Positions 8,400-16,988 of a DNA stretch of 64,000 nt are shown here, one piece after another; the first letter of the stretch is position 1; each line of letters starts with the position of its first letter. A program made the position numbers and the translations under genes. The notes under the pieces are model-generated. The model was not told the origin of the DNA, ran no database searches, and saw only the letters and a list, made by a program, of their open reading frames with translations. This DNA comes from a bacterium. GTDB lineage: Bacteria; Desulfobacterota; Binatia; HRBIN30; CADEER01. The stretch covers positions 620,001-684,000 of the forward strand of contig JAHBUY010000002.1 in NCBI GenBank assembly GCA_019637795.1, given 5' to 3'.

Positions 8400-9482
8400 A
8401 TGTTCGTTTCCCGCGACGATCGCCCGCGGTGGGCGTCGCTGCTGCTCGCTGGCGCGGCGGCGCTGGCGCTGCTGGCGCGCGTGGCGGTCGCCGCCGACGC
8501 CCCGGGGCGGGGCGACCCGGCCGCGCGCCTCTCATCGGCGCCCCAGGCCAGCGAAATGTGGAACGTCACCGCCCGCCTCGATGGCGGCTATGCGCTGCTG
8601 GCCTGGTTCTTCATCACCAACGAAGGCCCCGGCGAGCAGTCGGCGGCGGCGCTGTGGTACCTGGTGCACCCCGACGGTCGCGTCGCCGAGTACCGCAACG
8701 GGCGGACGCGGGGCTACTGGACGCTGAGCGCCGATCGGCGGCGCATCGCCATCGCTTCCAGCTCCCTCGACCTCGGCGACCAGACGCGCCGGCTGGCGAT
8801 CGACAGCACCTCGCAGCGGGTACGGATCGATCTGCGCTTCGCCGCGGCGGCCAGCCCGCCGTGGCCGGCGCCGGCGTCGTCGCCGACCGCGGCCCTGCGC
8901 ACCGACGTCCTCCAGGTCGCCACCCCGGTGACGGGGACCATATGGGAGGGCGGCATGGCCACGCCGCTGGCGGTGACGGGCACCGCCACGGTCAGCCACA
9001 CCTGGATGGACGAGAGCGTGCCGCGCCTGCTGCGGCGCCGCATCGAGTTCATCGCCGAGCAGCCGGGCCTCGCGCTCTACCTCGCCGACGATGCGCCGGC
9101 GTCCGGCGCGCCGTCGCGCTGGCTGGGCCTGGCGTCGGCCGCCGCCGGGGCCTACCGGAGCAGCGACCTCGAGGTCACCCTCGGCCCGCCGACCCTGACC
9201 GCCGATCGCCGCTATCCGGTCCCCGATCACCTGCTCGTGCGCAACGGCCGTCTCTCCCTCGACATCCACCCGCAGCGCGTCCTGCTGCGCGCCGATCCCC
9301 TCGACGCCGTGCCGCAGCCATTTCGCTTCCTCTTCTCGCTGCAGGTGGCGCCCCAGTGGCTGTGGGTCGACGCCACCTTCCAGCTCCAGCTCGCCGCCGA
9401 CGCCGTTGGCGGCCCCGTCGCGGCCGAGGGGCGAGGCATCCTGGGACTCGTCTACGTGAATCCGCTGTCGCGCCCGCGCTGA
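8400..9482 (+). CDS. Exported protein, weakly CrtC/lipocalin-like
   Basis: A 360-residue protein if started at 8400. That start gives a clean signal peptide (MFVSRDDRPR, then a Leu/Ala-rich core ending AVAADA); the frame stays open upstream to 8292 but would bury the signal. The mature part has many alternating beta-type strands (MWNVTARLDGGYALLAWFFITNEG near the N-terminus). This loosely resembles the beta-barrel fold of hydroxyneurosporene synthase/CrtC-like proteins. No catalytic residue can be assigned, and I do not firmly recognise the family. It is divergent from the fusion glycosyltransferase gene and convergent with the GT2 gene. Confidence 0.7.
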   Translation: MFVSRDDRPRWASLLLAGAAALALLARVAVAADAPGRGDPAARLSSAPQASEMWNVTARLDGGYALLAWFFITNEGPGEQSAAALWYLVHPDGRVAEYRNGRTRGYWTLSADRRRIAIASSSLDLGDQTRRLAIDSTSQRVRIDLRFAAAASPPWPAPASSPTAALRTDVLQVATPVTGTIWEGGMATPLAVTGTATVSHTWMDESVPRLLRRRIEFIAEQPGLALYLADDAPASGAPSRWLGLASAAAGAYRSSDLEVTLGPPTLTADRRYPVPDHLLVRNGRLSLDIHPQRVLLRADPLDAVPQPFRFLFSLQVAPQWLWVDATFQLQLAADAVGGPVAAEGRGILGLVYVNPLSRPR

Positions 9483-9520
9483 GGGCCGCGGCCGCGGCGG
9501 AGCGGCGCCGCGCCGCGCGG

Positions 9521-10576
9521 TCAGACGGCGGGCGAGGGATGAGCCGCCAGCCAGGCCAGCGGTCGCGGTCCGCGCAGGGCGAGCTCGCCGCGCACTCCCG
9601 CCCACGTCCACCGCCGCAGCGGCGAGGCGCGGAAGCGGCGCCACGCCCCCGCCTGCCCCAGGGACGGCGCCGCATCGAAGCAGACCCTGCCCCAGAGCGC
9701 GCCCAGCAGACGAGACAGCGCCGGCTCCGGATAGCGGCGCGTCTGCGCGTTGGCCGCCTGCAGGCCGCGCAGCCAGGCCTCGGTCCAGTCGACGAAGGCG
9801 CGGTCGGGGGCGTAGCCGCTCTTGCGCATGCGGCGCAGCAGGTGGTGGCGCCGCAGGTCCTCCTCGGTGAAGGGCACGCCGAGCGCGGCGAGCTGCCGGG
9901 CGTAGATCATCTGGCGATAGCGCCGGGTCTCCTCGTCGCGGTCGCGGCTGGTCTGCTGCGGGTGCGCGCGCCGCCGCACCAGCACCTCGGGCAGGTTGGC
10001 GATCGGATGATCGCCGGCGACGCGGGCCCAGAGCTCGAAGTCCTCGCTGACGGCGAATCGCTCGTCGTGCCGGAACTGGCGCAGGATCGCGGTGCGCGCC
10101 AGGCTCGCGGTGTTCTCGATGCCCTGGCGGAACAGGCGCAGCGCGGCGACGTCGTCGGGTCGCACGGGCCGCCGCTTCACCCGTCCCAGCGGCCGGCCCT
10201 GCTCGTCCATCCAGTCGATCCAGGCGCCCACCGCGGCGAGCTCGGGATGGCGATCGAGGCACGCGACCTGCCGCGCCAGGCGGTACGGACGGGCGACGTC
10301 GTCGCTGTCGAGGAACGCCAGGTACTGGCCGCGGGCCTCGTCGACGCCGGCATTGCGGACGCGCGGCAGCCCCTGATTGCGCTCGTGACAGAGGAGGCGA
10401 AGGCGCGGATCGCGGCACGCTCGCACCACGTCGCGGGTCCGGTCGCTCGAGCCATCGTCGATCACCAGCAGCTCGAAGTCGGGGTAGCTCTGGGCCAGGA
10501 TGCTCTCGATCGCCGCGCCGACGAAGCGCTCGCGATTGAAGGCCGGGATGACCACGGTGACCCGCGGCGCGCTCAT
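9521..10576 (-). CDS. Glycosyltransferase family 2
   Basis: A 351-residue GT-A protein. The ATG at 10576 was chosen because the family N-terminus (PRVTVVIPAFNRERFV) follows immediately, whereas the frame continues upstream with low-complexity Arg/Pro residues. Motifs are VIDDGSSDRT (nucleotide binding, about 36-45), FLDSDD (DxD, about 88-93) and SEDFELWAR (acceptor-side ED, about 181-189). No transmembrane helix is evident, so it should be cytosolic or peripheral and transfer a sugar to a lipid-linked or surface glycan. A 278-base divergent intergenic region separates it from the serine palmitoyltransferase-like gene; I see no clear operator there. Confidence 0.88.
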   Translation of the reverse strand: MSAPRVTVVIPAFNRERFVGAAIESILAQSYPDFELLVIDDGSSDRTRDVVRACRDPRLRLLCHERNQGLPRVRNAGVDEARGQYLAFLDSDDVARPYRLARQVACLDRHPELAAVGAWIDWMDEQGRPLGRVKRRPVRPDDVAALRLFRQGIENTASLARTAILRQFRHDERFAVSEDFELWARVAGDHPIANLPEVLVRRRAHPQQTSRDRDEETRRYRQMIYARQLAALGVPFTEEDLRRHHLLRRMRKSGYAPDRAFVDWTEAWLRGLQAANAQTRRYPEPALSRLLGALWGRVCFDAAPSLGQAGAWRRFRASPLRRWTWAGVRGELALRGPRPLAWLAAHPSPAV

Positions 10577-10854
10577 CGAACGCTCATCCGAGGGCACGCG
10601 CACCGGCGGCGGATCGCGCCCCGGCGGGCCCGCCCGCGACCACCGCGAACACCGCGCGCGTCGCCTGCCCGGCGCGCCTGCGGCGCGGGCTGGGCGCGAC
10701 GCCGGATCGCCGGCCACGGTCTCCGTGCATGTCCGTGTGTAGCACCCGGTCGGCCCGTCGCGCACCCGGCGGCGCCGCGGGTGTTCGCCAAGGGCCGGCC
10801 GCAAAACTTGACTCGCGGCGGGCCCGCCCCGTACCCTCCCGGGCCGTCGAGCGT

Positions 10855-12102
10855 ATGCGCAACAGCCACGTCAAGGCCAGCGAACCGGCCATGGTCGACG
10901 TCCATCGGTACGCGGATCTCTTCGCCCGCTGCGCGCGATACACGCACGCCAAGGAGACGCAGGCGGCCGGGGTCTATCCCTACTTCCTGCCGATCTCCGG
11001 GTCGGAAGGCACCGAGGTGGTCATCGAGGGCGCGCGCAAGATCATGCTCGGCTCGAACAATTATCTGGGCCTGACGCACGACCCGCGGGTGCTCGAGGCG
11101 GCGGAGCGGGCGGCCCGTCGCTACGGCGCCGGATGCACGGGCAGCCGACTGCTCAACGGCACGCTCGACCTGCACGAGGAGCTCGAGACCGAGTTGGCGG
11201 CCTTCGTCGGCAAGCCGGCGGCGGTCGTCTTTTCCACCGGCTACCAGGCCAACCTGGGGATCGTCGCGTCGCTGGCCCACCGAGGCGATGCGGTGATCCT
11301 CGACCGGCTCGACCACGCCAGCATCGTCGACGGCGCCAGGCTCTCGGGCGCCAACGTGCACCGATACCGCCACGCCGACATGGCCAGCCTCGAGCGGGTG
11401 CTGGAACGGGCGCGCCGGCAGGTGACCAGCGGTGGGGCGATGGTGGTCGTCGACGGGATCTTCAGCATGGAGGGCGACCTCGCCGACCTGCCTGCTGTCA
11501 TCGCCATCTGCCAGCGCCACGGGGCGCGGCTGGTCGTCGACGAGGCGCATTCGGTCGGCGTGATGGGTGGCGGCGGCGCCGGCGTGCACGAGCATTTCGG
11601 CGTGACCGACCAGTGCGACATCGTGGTCGGGACCTTCAGCAAGTCGCTGGCCTCGATCGGCGGCTTCGCCGCCGGCGACGAGACCGTGATGCACTACGTC
11701 CGCCACCACGCGCGCGCCCTGATCTTCAGCGCCTCGATCCCGCCCTACGCGGCGGCGACCGCGCGCGAGGCCCTGCGCATCATCCGCACCGAGCCCGAGC
11801 GGCGCGAGCGCCTGTGGCGGAACCGGGAGCGGCTGGCGGATGGCCTGCGGACGCGGGGCTTCGACATCGGCACGAGCACCACGCCGATCGTGCCGATCGT
11901 CGTCGGGGAATCGGCCCGCACCTTCTTCTTCTGGCGCGCGCTGTTCGACCACGGGGTCTTCACCAACCCGGTGATTCCGCCGGCGGTTCCCGACGGCAGC
12001 TCGCGCATTCGCACCAGCGTGATGGCCACGCACACGGACGCGCTCATCGACGAGGCGCTGGAAAGGATCGAGCAGGCGGGGAAACAGGTCGGCGTCATCT
12101 GA
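10855..12102 (+). CDS. spt: Serine palmitoyltransferase-like alpha-oxoamine synthase (PLP)
   Basis: A 415-residue fold-type I PLP enzyme of the alpha-oxoamine synthase group (SPT, KBL, BioF, HemA). The N-terminal YADLFARC...AAGVYPYF...IMLGSNNYLGLT pattern and GCTGSRLLNGTLDLH are those of bacterial serine palmitoyltransferases rather than BioF. The PLP lysine is K263 in TFSKSLASIGG; DEAHSVG supplies the Asp contacting the pyridine nitrogen. The reaction would be serine plus an acyl thioester giving 3-ketosphinganine and CO2. The start may be ATG 10855 or 10891 (MVDVHRYADLF); the frame is open further upstream but without homology. lptF begins 7 bases after the stop. The desaturase and lipid kinase nearby favour SPT over biotin synthesis, since no other bio genes are present. 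Confidence 0.8.
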   Translation: MRNSHVKASEPAMVDVHRYADLFARCARYTHAKETQAAGVYPYFLPISGSEGTEVVIEGARKIMLGSNNYLGLTHDPRVLEAAERAARRYGAGCTGSRLLNGTLDLHEELETELAAFVGKPAAVVFSTGYQANLGIVASLAHRGDAVILDRLDHASIVDGARLSGANVHRYRHADMASLERVLERARRQVTSGGAMVVVDGIFSMEGDLADLPAVIAICQRHGARLVVDEAHSVGVMGGGGAGVHEHFGVTDQCDIVVGTFSKSLASIGGFAAGDETVMHYVRHHARALIFSASIPPYAAATAREALRIIRTEPERRERLWRNRERLADGLRTRGFDIGTSTTPIVPIVVGESARTFFFWRALFDHGVFTNPVIPPAVPDGSSRIRTSVMATHTDALIDEALERIEQAGKQVGVI

Positions 12103-12109
12103 TCGCCAT

Positions 12110-13222
12110 ATGTCGATCCTGTCCCGTTACACGGTCACCGAGATCCTCTCGCATCTGGCGGGGGTGATGGTGCTGGTGGTGACCGTGTTCATGGTTCGCC
12201 ACTTCACCGAGCTCCTCGGCTCGGCGGCCGAGGGCGACCTCCCGTCGGGCGTCCTGTTTCAGCTCGTCGGCCTGCGCACCGCCATGGCCCTGCCCTCGCT
12301 GCTGCCCGCGGGCCTCTACATCGCCGCCCTGCTCGCCCTCGGACGGCTTGCCGACGACAACGAGCTGCTGGCGCTGCACGCCTGCGGCATCTCGCCGGGG
12401 CGCATCTACGCCACCGTCGTCGGCCTCGCCGTGGTCGCCGCGGGGGTGGCCGCCGTGCTCTCGTTCGGGGTGCGTCCCTGGGCCGCCGTGACCTTCCATG
12501 CCGTCCGCGACGCGGCCCTCGAGCAGGCGCGCCTCGGGCAGATGGCCCCGGGACGGTTCTACGAGCTCGGCGGCTCCAGCGAACGGGCCCTCTACGCCAA
12601 GGAGCGCTCGGCGACCGACCCGCGCGTCGTCGAACAGGTGTTCGTCCAGCAACGCGACGGCGACGGCATCGCCATCATCTCCGCCGCCCGCGCCAGCGAA
12701 GTCGTCGACGAGCAGCTCGGCTATCGCTTCCTGCGCCTGTCCGACGGCTATCGCTACGACCTCGGGCCCGATGCGACGCACATCGACATCACCGCCTACG
12801 AGACGTTGACCATCCGTACGCCGCTCGCCGGGGGCCTGTCGGAAGGGGAACAGAACCACGCCCTGTCCGCGCTCGAGCTCGCCCGCTCGCCCAACCCCGA
12901 GGACGCGGCGGAGCTGCAGTGGCGGCTCGCCAGCCCGGTCTCGACGGTCCTGCTGCTGCTGCTCGTCATTCCCCTCAGCCAGATCCCAACGCGCTGGGGC
13001 GCGTACACGAAGCTCTTCGTCGCCCTCGGGCTGTATCTCGCGTACGGCCAGCTCCTGGCGATGGTGAAGAAGTGGGTGGCCAACGGCGTCTGGCCGGTGC
13101 TGCCCGGCACCTGGCTGGTGCACGCCGTGTGCCTGAGCATCGCGCTGGCGCTGCTCGCCGCGCCGCGTCTGGCCTCGGCGGGCGCGCAGCGATGGCACGC
13201 CGGCTCGGCCGGAGCGCGCTAG
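12110..13222 (+). CDS. lptF: LptF-type permease (YjgP/YjgQ family)
   Basis: A 370-residue inner-membrane protein with three N-terminal helices (roughly residues 12-35, 50-80, 95-125), a periplasmic beta-jellyroll of about 140 residues and three C-terminal helices. The N-terminal RYTVTEI segment and the L-IPL-Q-PTRWGAY segment before helix 5 are LptF/G hallmarks. In the Lpt system two such subunits with LptB2 extract lipopolysaccharide from the inner membrane. It starts 7 bases after spt and ends 0 bases before lptG, so the three form one operon. The substrate could be LPS or, given spt, a sphingolipid; that is inference. Confidence 0.9.
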   Translation: MSILSRYTVTEILSHLAGVMVLVVTVFMVRHFTELLGSAAEGDLPSGVLFQLVGLRTAMALPSLLPAGLYIAALLALGRLADDNELLALHACGISPGRIYATVVGLAVVAAGVAAVLSFGVRPWAAVTFHAVRDAALEQARLGQMAPGRFYELGGSSERALYAKERSATDPRVVEQVFVQQRDGDGIAIISAARASEVVDEQLGYRFLRLSDGYRYDLGPDATHIDITAYETLTIRTPLAGGLSEGEQNHALSALELARSPNPEDAAELQWRLASPVSTVLLLLLVIPLSQIPTRWGAYTKLFVALGLYLAYGQLLAMVKKWVANGVWPVLPGTWLVHAVCLSIALALLAAPRLASAGAQRWHAGSAGAR

Positions 13223-14308
13223 ATGCGGGCGCCGCAACGTCTGCCGACCCTGGACCGCTTCATCGCCGTCAACGTTCTGCAGAGTTTCGGCTTCGCCCTC
13301 GCGGCGCTGACGGCGGTGTTCCTGGTCATCAACGCGACCGAGGAGCTGCAGCGGGTCGGGGCCGGGCAGTACCGCGTTCGCCAGGCGCTGTGGTTCGTGC
13401 TGCTCACCCTGCCGAACGAGCTCTGCGCGCTGTTTCCGGCCGCCGCGGTGCTCGGCAACGCGATCGGGCTCGGCGGCCTCGCCCACCGCAGCGAGCTGAT
13501 CGCGATCGCCGCCGCGGGCGTGTCGCGGGCGCGCGTGCTGTGGAGCGCCTTGCGGGTCGTGCTGGGGCTGGCCGCGGTCGGACTCGTCGTCAACGAATTC
13601 ATCGCCGCGCCGCTCACCTATCGCGCCCACATCGGGCGCTCGGTCGCGCTCTCCGACGGCCGGCTGTTCAGCGGCGCCGGCGGGTTCTGGACCCGCGCCG
13701 GGTCGAGCTACGTCAACCTGCGCACGGTGCTGCCGGACGGGAGCGTGCGCGACGTCTACGTGTACGACTTCGATGCCCAGCACCGCATGCGGCGGCTCAT
13801 CTACGCACGGAAGGCCACGTATGCGGATCACGCCTGGCGTCTGGAGGACCTCCGCGACCAGACGATCGGCGACGCGGGCGTCACCACCGAGGAGGTCGCC
13901 AGCCTTCCCCTGGCGATCGACCTGACGCCACGCCAGCTCGGTCTGATGCGCGTGCCCCCGGACCAACTGTCGCTGGCCGACATCTGGCGCGGCATCGCCG
14001 CGGCGCGCCGCCAGGGCGAGAGCGCCACGGCGCTGTGGCTGGCGCTGTGGCAGCGGTCGGTGGCGCCGGTCGTGATCCTGGTGATGAGCCTGCTCGCGGT
14101 GGCGCTGATCCTGGCCATGCCGCGCGGCACGACGCTCGGGCGTCGGGTCTTCGTGGGCGGGCTGCTCGGCATCGGCTTCCAGATGTTCAACCAGACCTTC
14201 GCCACCTTCGGCCTCGTGTACGGACTGGCGCCGTGGCTCAGCGCCACGCTGCCGACCGCGCTGGCGTTCGGGGTCGCGTGCTGGTGCGTGGCGCGCAGCC
14301 CGTTGTGA
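13223..14308 (+). CDS. lptG: LptG-type permease (YjgP/YjgQ family)
   Basis: A 361-residue partner of LptF whose ATG directly follows the lptF stop codon, indicating translational coupling. The N-terminal LDRFIAVNVLQSF segment, the LPNELCALFPAAAVLG coupling-helix region and the C-terminal LALWQRSVAPVVILVMSLL helix match LptG. The periplasmic domain (about residues 110-250) contains the strand-rich region that docks LptC/LptA in known systems. It ends convergently 6 bases from the ATP-grasp gene. LptF/LptG function as an obligate heterodimer; no lptB, lptC or lptA is in this window. Confidence 0.9.
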   Translation: MRAPQRLPTLDRFIAVNVLQSFGFALAALTAVFLVINATEELQRVGAGQYRVRQALWFVLLTLPNELCALFPAAAVLGNAIGLGGLAHRSELIAIAAAGVSRARVLWSALRVVLGLAAVGLVVNEFIAAPLTYRAHIGRSVALSDGRLFSGAGGFWTRAGSSYVNLRTVLPDGSVRDVYVYDFDAQHRMRRLIYARKATYADHAWRLEDLRDQTIGDAGVTTEEVASLPLAIDLTPRQLGLMRVPPDQLSLADIWRGIAAARRQGESATALWLALWQRSVAPVVILVMSLLAVALILAMPRGTTLGRRVFVGGLLGIGFQMFNQTFATFGLVYGLAPWLSATLPTALAFGVACWCVARSPL

Positions 14309-14314
14309 TCCGCC

Positions 14315-15688
14315 TCAGCGCTTCCCTGCGGCGCGCGCCGCGATCGTGCGCCGGAGATGGAAGGCGAGCAATTGGCCCAGGCGCGCGTTGCCGAGCGGCC
14401 CGCGGTGCGATTTCTGCACCAGGTCGAGATCGGGGCCCTTGTTGCCCTCGATGAGGCATGGTCCGTCGGCGAGGATGGCGATGTCCCAGCCGATGACCAC
14501 GTGGTCGGCGAAGGCCGTGGCGTGGGCGCGGCGGGCGAGCGCCAGCGTCTCGGGCCAGAAGGGCAAGATCCGCCCGCTGATCGCGGCGCCGGTATCGGGG
14601 TGCCGGTCGCACCAGCCTCGCCCGGGACCGCGCGCCATGGCGCCGTCGGTGGCCGGGCCGACGCTGCCGCTGTCCAGATCGACCTTGGCCACGATCCCGC
14701 CGGCGTGGAAGTTGTCGACGACGCTGTCGCGGCCCTGTCCCATGCGCAGCGAGGCGTTGGTCACCTCGACGTCATCGCGTTCGTTGCGGCAGGTCACGGC
14801 GCGCACCGTGGCGAGCGCGCCGGTGCTCAGCTCGGCCATGTCGGGGTGGTTCACCAGGCGCGGCAGGACGATGCAGCCGCGGCCGACCTGCATCGTCAGC
14901 GCCTGCAGGCGCGCGATCAGTTGGTCGCCGGTGAGGACGGTCCCGTCGCGGTCGCGATAGCGCCGATCGCCCTGGTACTCCCAGCGCTGCGCGCCGCGGC
15001 CGCCGGTGCCCCGCAACATCTTCACGAAGAGGTCGACCTCCGGCAGCGGCGGCGTGCCGGCGGCGCTGCGCACCACGCGCCCCTGCTCGATCACCAGCAG
15101 CGCCGGCACCGCCGGGAGGCCGAACGCCGCGCAGCGATCCGCGAACAGCGCCTTGTCGCTCAGCGCCACCGTGCTGCGCTCGACCGGCACCGGCAGGCCG
15201 CCGTTGAAGCGACGCAGATACGGGTAGAGGAAGCGTTTGGTCTCGAAGCGGTTGAGGTACTCGCCGGCACGGCCACGCCGGGCGTCGTCGTACAGCTCGA
15301 AGATGTAGTACCAGGGCGGCAGCAGCGCGTGCCGCGCCGCCAGCGCCAACTGCTCGCCGAGCTGGCGGGCGATCCCTTTGCCGGTGCGCTGCTTGACCCA
15401 GCCGCCGTTGTACCAGGTGAAGACCGCCGCCGCGGCCGGGACGGCCAACGGCCACGCCAACACCCCGGCGCAGAGCTCGAGTCGACCCGACCAGCCGGCG
15501 TCGCGCCAACTCTCGCGGGCGAAGCCGCGATGGAGGAACGCCGCCGACGAGCCGTCGTCCGGCAGCAGACGCCAGATGAGCACCGCGCCGCTGCCGGCTT
15601 TGACGATGTCTTCCGCCCGCGCCAACGGTTCAGCCACCCCGGCGGCATTGCCGCCGGCGCGCGCCCGCGGCTCGCCTGACGGCGCCAC
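14315..15688 (-). CDS. Sugar-transfer-associated ATP-grasp protein
   Basis: A 457-residue protein of the ATP-grasp group linked to sugar transfer (Pfam ATPgrasp_ST type). The first 140 residues include a hydrophobic stretch (LCAGVLAWPLAVPAAAAVFTW). The ATP-grasp core follows, with KMLRGTGGRG (about 223-232, phosphate-binding loop), the VTNASLRMGQG and AKVDLDSG strands, and the metal/ATP-binding end GWDIAILADGPCLIEGNKGPD (about 400-420, with Glu and Asn ligands). Such proteins occur in exopolysaccharide and lipid-glycan clusters and may ligate an amino acid or acyl group to a sugar or lipid. The GTG start abuts an AGGAGG sequence, closer than usual, so it is uncertain. Confidence 0.8.
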   Translation of the reverse strand: MAPSGEPRARAGGNAAGVAEPLARAEDIVKAGSGAVLIWRLLPDDGSSAAFLHRGFARESWRDAGWSGRLELCAGVLAWPLAVPAAAAVFTWYNGGWVKQRTGKGIARQLGEQLALAARHALLPPWYYIFELYDDARRGRAGEYLNRFETKRFLYPYLRRFNGGLPVPVERSTVALSDKALFADRCAAFGLPAVPALLVIEQGRVVRSAAGTPPLPEVDLFVKMLRGTGGRGAQRWEYQGDRRYRDRDGTVLTGDQLIARLQALTMQVGRGCIVLPRLVNHPDMAELSTGALATVRAVTCRNERDDVEVTNASLRMGQGRDSVVDNFHAGGIVAKVDLDSGSVGPATDGAMARGPGRGWCDRHPDTGAAISGRILPFWPETLALARRAHATAFADHVVIGWDIAILADGPCLIEGNKGPDLDLVQKSHRGPLGNARLGQLLAFHLRRTIAARAAGKR

Positions 15689-15848
15689 CCTCCTGGGGGG
15701 TGGTCGGCCTGGCGCGCCGGTCGCGGGCGGGAATGATGCGGGATACGGGCAGAATCTCCACGGCGGCGGGGTCGGATACTGTCAGCTCACCGGCAGACCC
15801 GCAACCGGCGCGCGCCGCCGGCCGCCCATTGCGCCCGCGCCGGCGCGC

Positions 15849-15876
15849 TTGTCCCGAGTCCCCGCTGTGCTATGAA
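15849..15876 (+). promoter_or_regulatory. Possible sigma-70-type promoter for the lipid kinase operon
   Basis: TTGTCC (15849-15854) and TATGAA (15871-15876) are separated by 16 bases, followed by an AT-rich run (AAAAAATTATTTTGGG) that stands out in this GC-rich window. It would drive the lipid kinase and nucleotidyltransferase genes from about 15883. Supported by motif match only. Confidence 0.4.
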
Positions 15877-15974
15877 CGAAAAAATTATTTTGGGTTTTTC
15901 AAAACTTGGCGTCCACGGTCTCGATATACCCGCCAGTTGCGGACATCGATGCGATCGATGGCCCGCTCGGGACC

Positions 15975-16988
15975 ATGGATCTGCGCATCGCGCCCGAGCT
16001 CGACATCGGCCGGCCGATCCGCACCGGCGTGATCAACAACCCGCTGAGTTTCCGTAACCGGCGGCGGCACGTTCTGCCGGCGCTGCTCGACGTCCTCCGC
16101 GACCATCCCTGGGTCGCGCATCACGAGGTGCACCAGCCGGAGGAGATCGTCGCCGCGACCCAGACGTTGCTCGGCGACGGCTGCGAGCTGATCGTCGTCA
16201 ACGGCGGCGACGGCACCGTGCAGGCGGTGTTGACCGGTCTGTTCAGCCACCGACCGGTGGACGGGTTGCCGCTGCTGGCGGTGTTGCCGGGAGGCACGAC
16301 CAACATGGTGGCGGCGGACATCGGCGCCATGTCACGACCCGTTGCCACCCTGCAGCGGGTGCTCGCCACCGCCCGCGCCGGTTGTCTGCGCGGCGACGCC
16401 GTGCAGCGGCCGGTGATGCGGGTCGAGATCACTCCCGAGACGCCGCCGATCTACTCCATGTTCTTCGGCACCGGCGCCATCTATCACGGCATCCGGTTCT
16501 GCCGGCAGTACGTGGCCACCCTCGGCCTGCGCGGCGAGATCGGCCCGGGCGTGGCGCTGGCGGTGTTCCTGAGCAAGATCGCGCTCGGGCACGGCGGCAG
16601 CATGTTCCCCCCGCTGCACCTGTCGGGGCGCCTCGACGGCCGCCCGCTGGCGACGGGCGCGTACATCGGCGCCCTGGTCTCGACCGTGTCGCGACAGTTC
16701 CTCGGCCTGCGACCCTTCTGGGGGGAGGAGTCGGCACCGTTGAAGTACACGGCGATGAGCTACGCGCCGCAGCATCTCTGGCGCGCGGCGCCGGCGGTGA
16801 TGCGAGGTCGGCCGAACCGCTTCGTCAGCCCCGAGAACGGATACACGAGCCACAACGCGCACGAGCTCGAGCTCCACCTCGACTGCGGCTTCACCCTCGA
16901 CGGCGAGCTGCACACGCCGCGGCCGGGCACCGCGGTGCGCCTGCGCAGCGGCTACCACGCGTCGTTCCTGCGACCGCGCGATCCATGA
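15975..16988 (+). CDS. Diacylglycerol/sphingoid-base kinase family lipid kinase
   Basis: A 337-residue protein with the DAGK catalytic core: an NNPLS loop near residues 21-25 and the NGGDGT nucleotide-binding motif at 76-81, followed by LPGGTTNMVA (about 105-114). The C-terminal two-layer beta lobe characteristic of DgkB/YegS/LCB5 proteins follows. It would phosphorylate a lipid hydroxyl (diacylglycerol, sphingoid base or ceramide) with ATP at the inner membrane. ATG 15975 was chosen; the frame is open to a TTG at 15906 without homology. It overlaps the next gene by ATGA, so the two are coupled. The nearby SPT-like and DES1-like genes make ceramide or sphingoid base a candidate substrate; Caulobacter has a ceramide kinase of this fold. 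Confidence 0.85.
   Translation: MDLRIAPELDIGRPIRTGVINNPLSFRNRRRHVLPALLDVLRDHPWVAHHEVHQPEEIVAATQTLLGDGCELIVVNGGDGTVQAVLTGLFSHRPVDGLPLLAVLPGGTTNMVAADIGAMSRPVATLQRVLATARAGCLRGDAVQRPVMRVEITPETPPIYSMFFGTGAIYHGIRFCRQYVATLGLRGEIGPGVALAVFLSKIALGHGGSMFPPLHLSGRLDGRPLATGAYIGALVSTVSRQFLGLRPFWGEESAPLKYTAMSYAPQHLWRAAPAVMRGRPNRFVSPENGYTSHNAHELELHLDCGFTLDGELHTPRPGTAVRLRSGYHASFLRPRDP

Noticed and set aside
9483..9520. Intrinsic terminator between the two convergent genes
   Set aside because: A GC-rich hairpin is possible, but there is no T-run on either side, and such hairpins are expected by chance at this base composition.
10855..12102. Assignment as BioF (8-amino-7-oxononanoate synthase)
   Set aside because: The N-terminal YPYF and GSNNYLGLT context, the neighbouring lipid genes and the lack of bio genes favour SPT, but the group is closely related, so some doubt remains.
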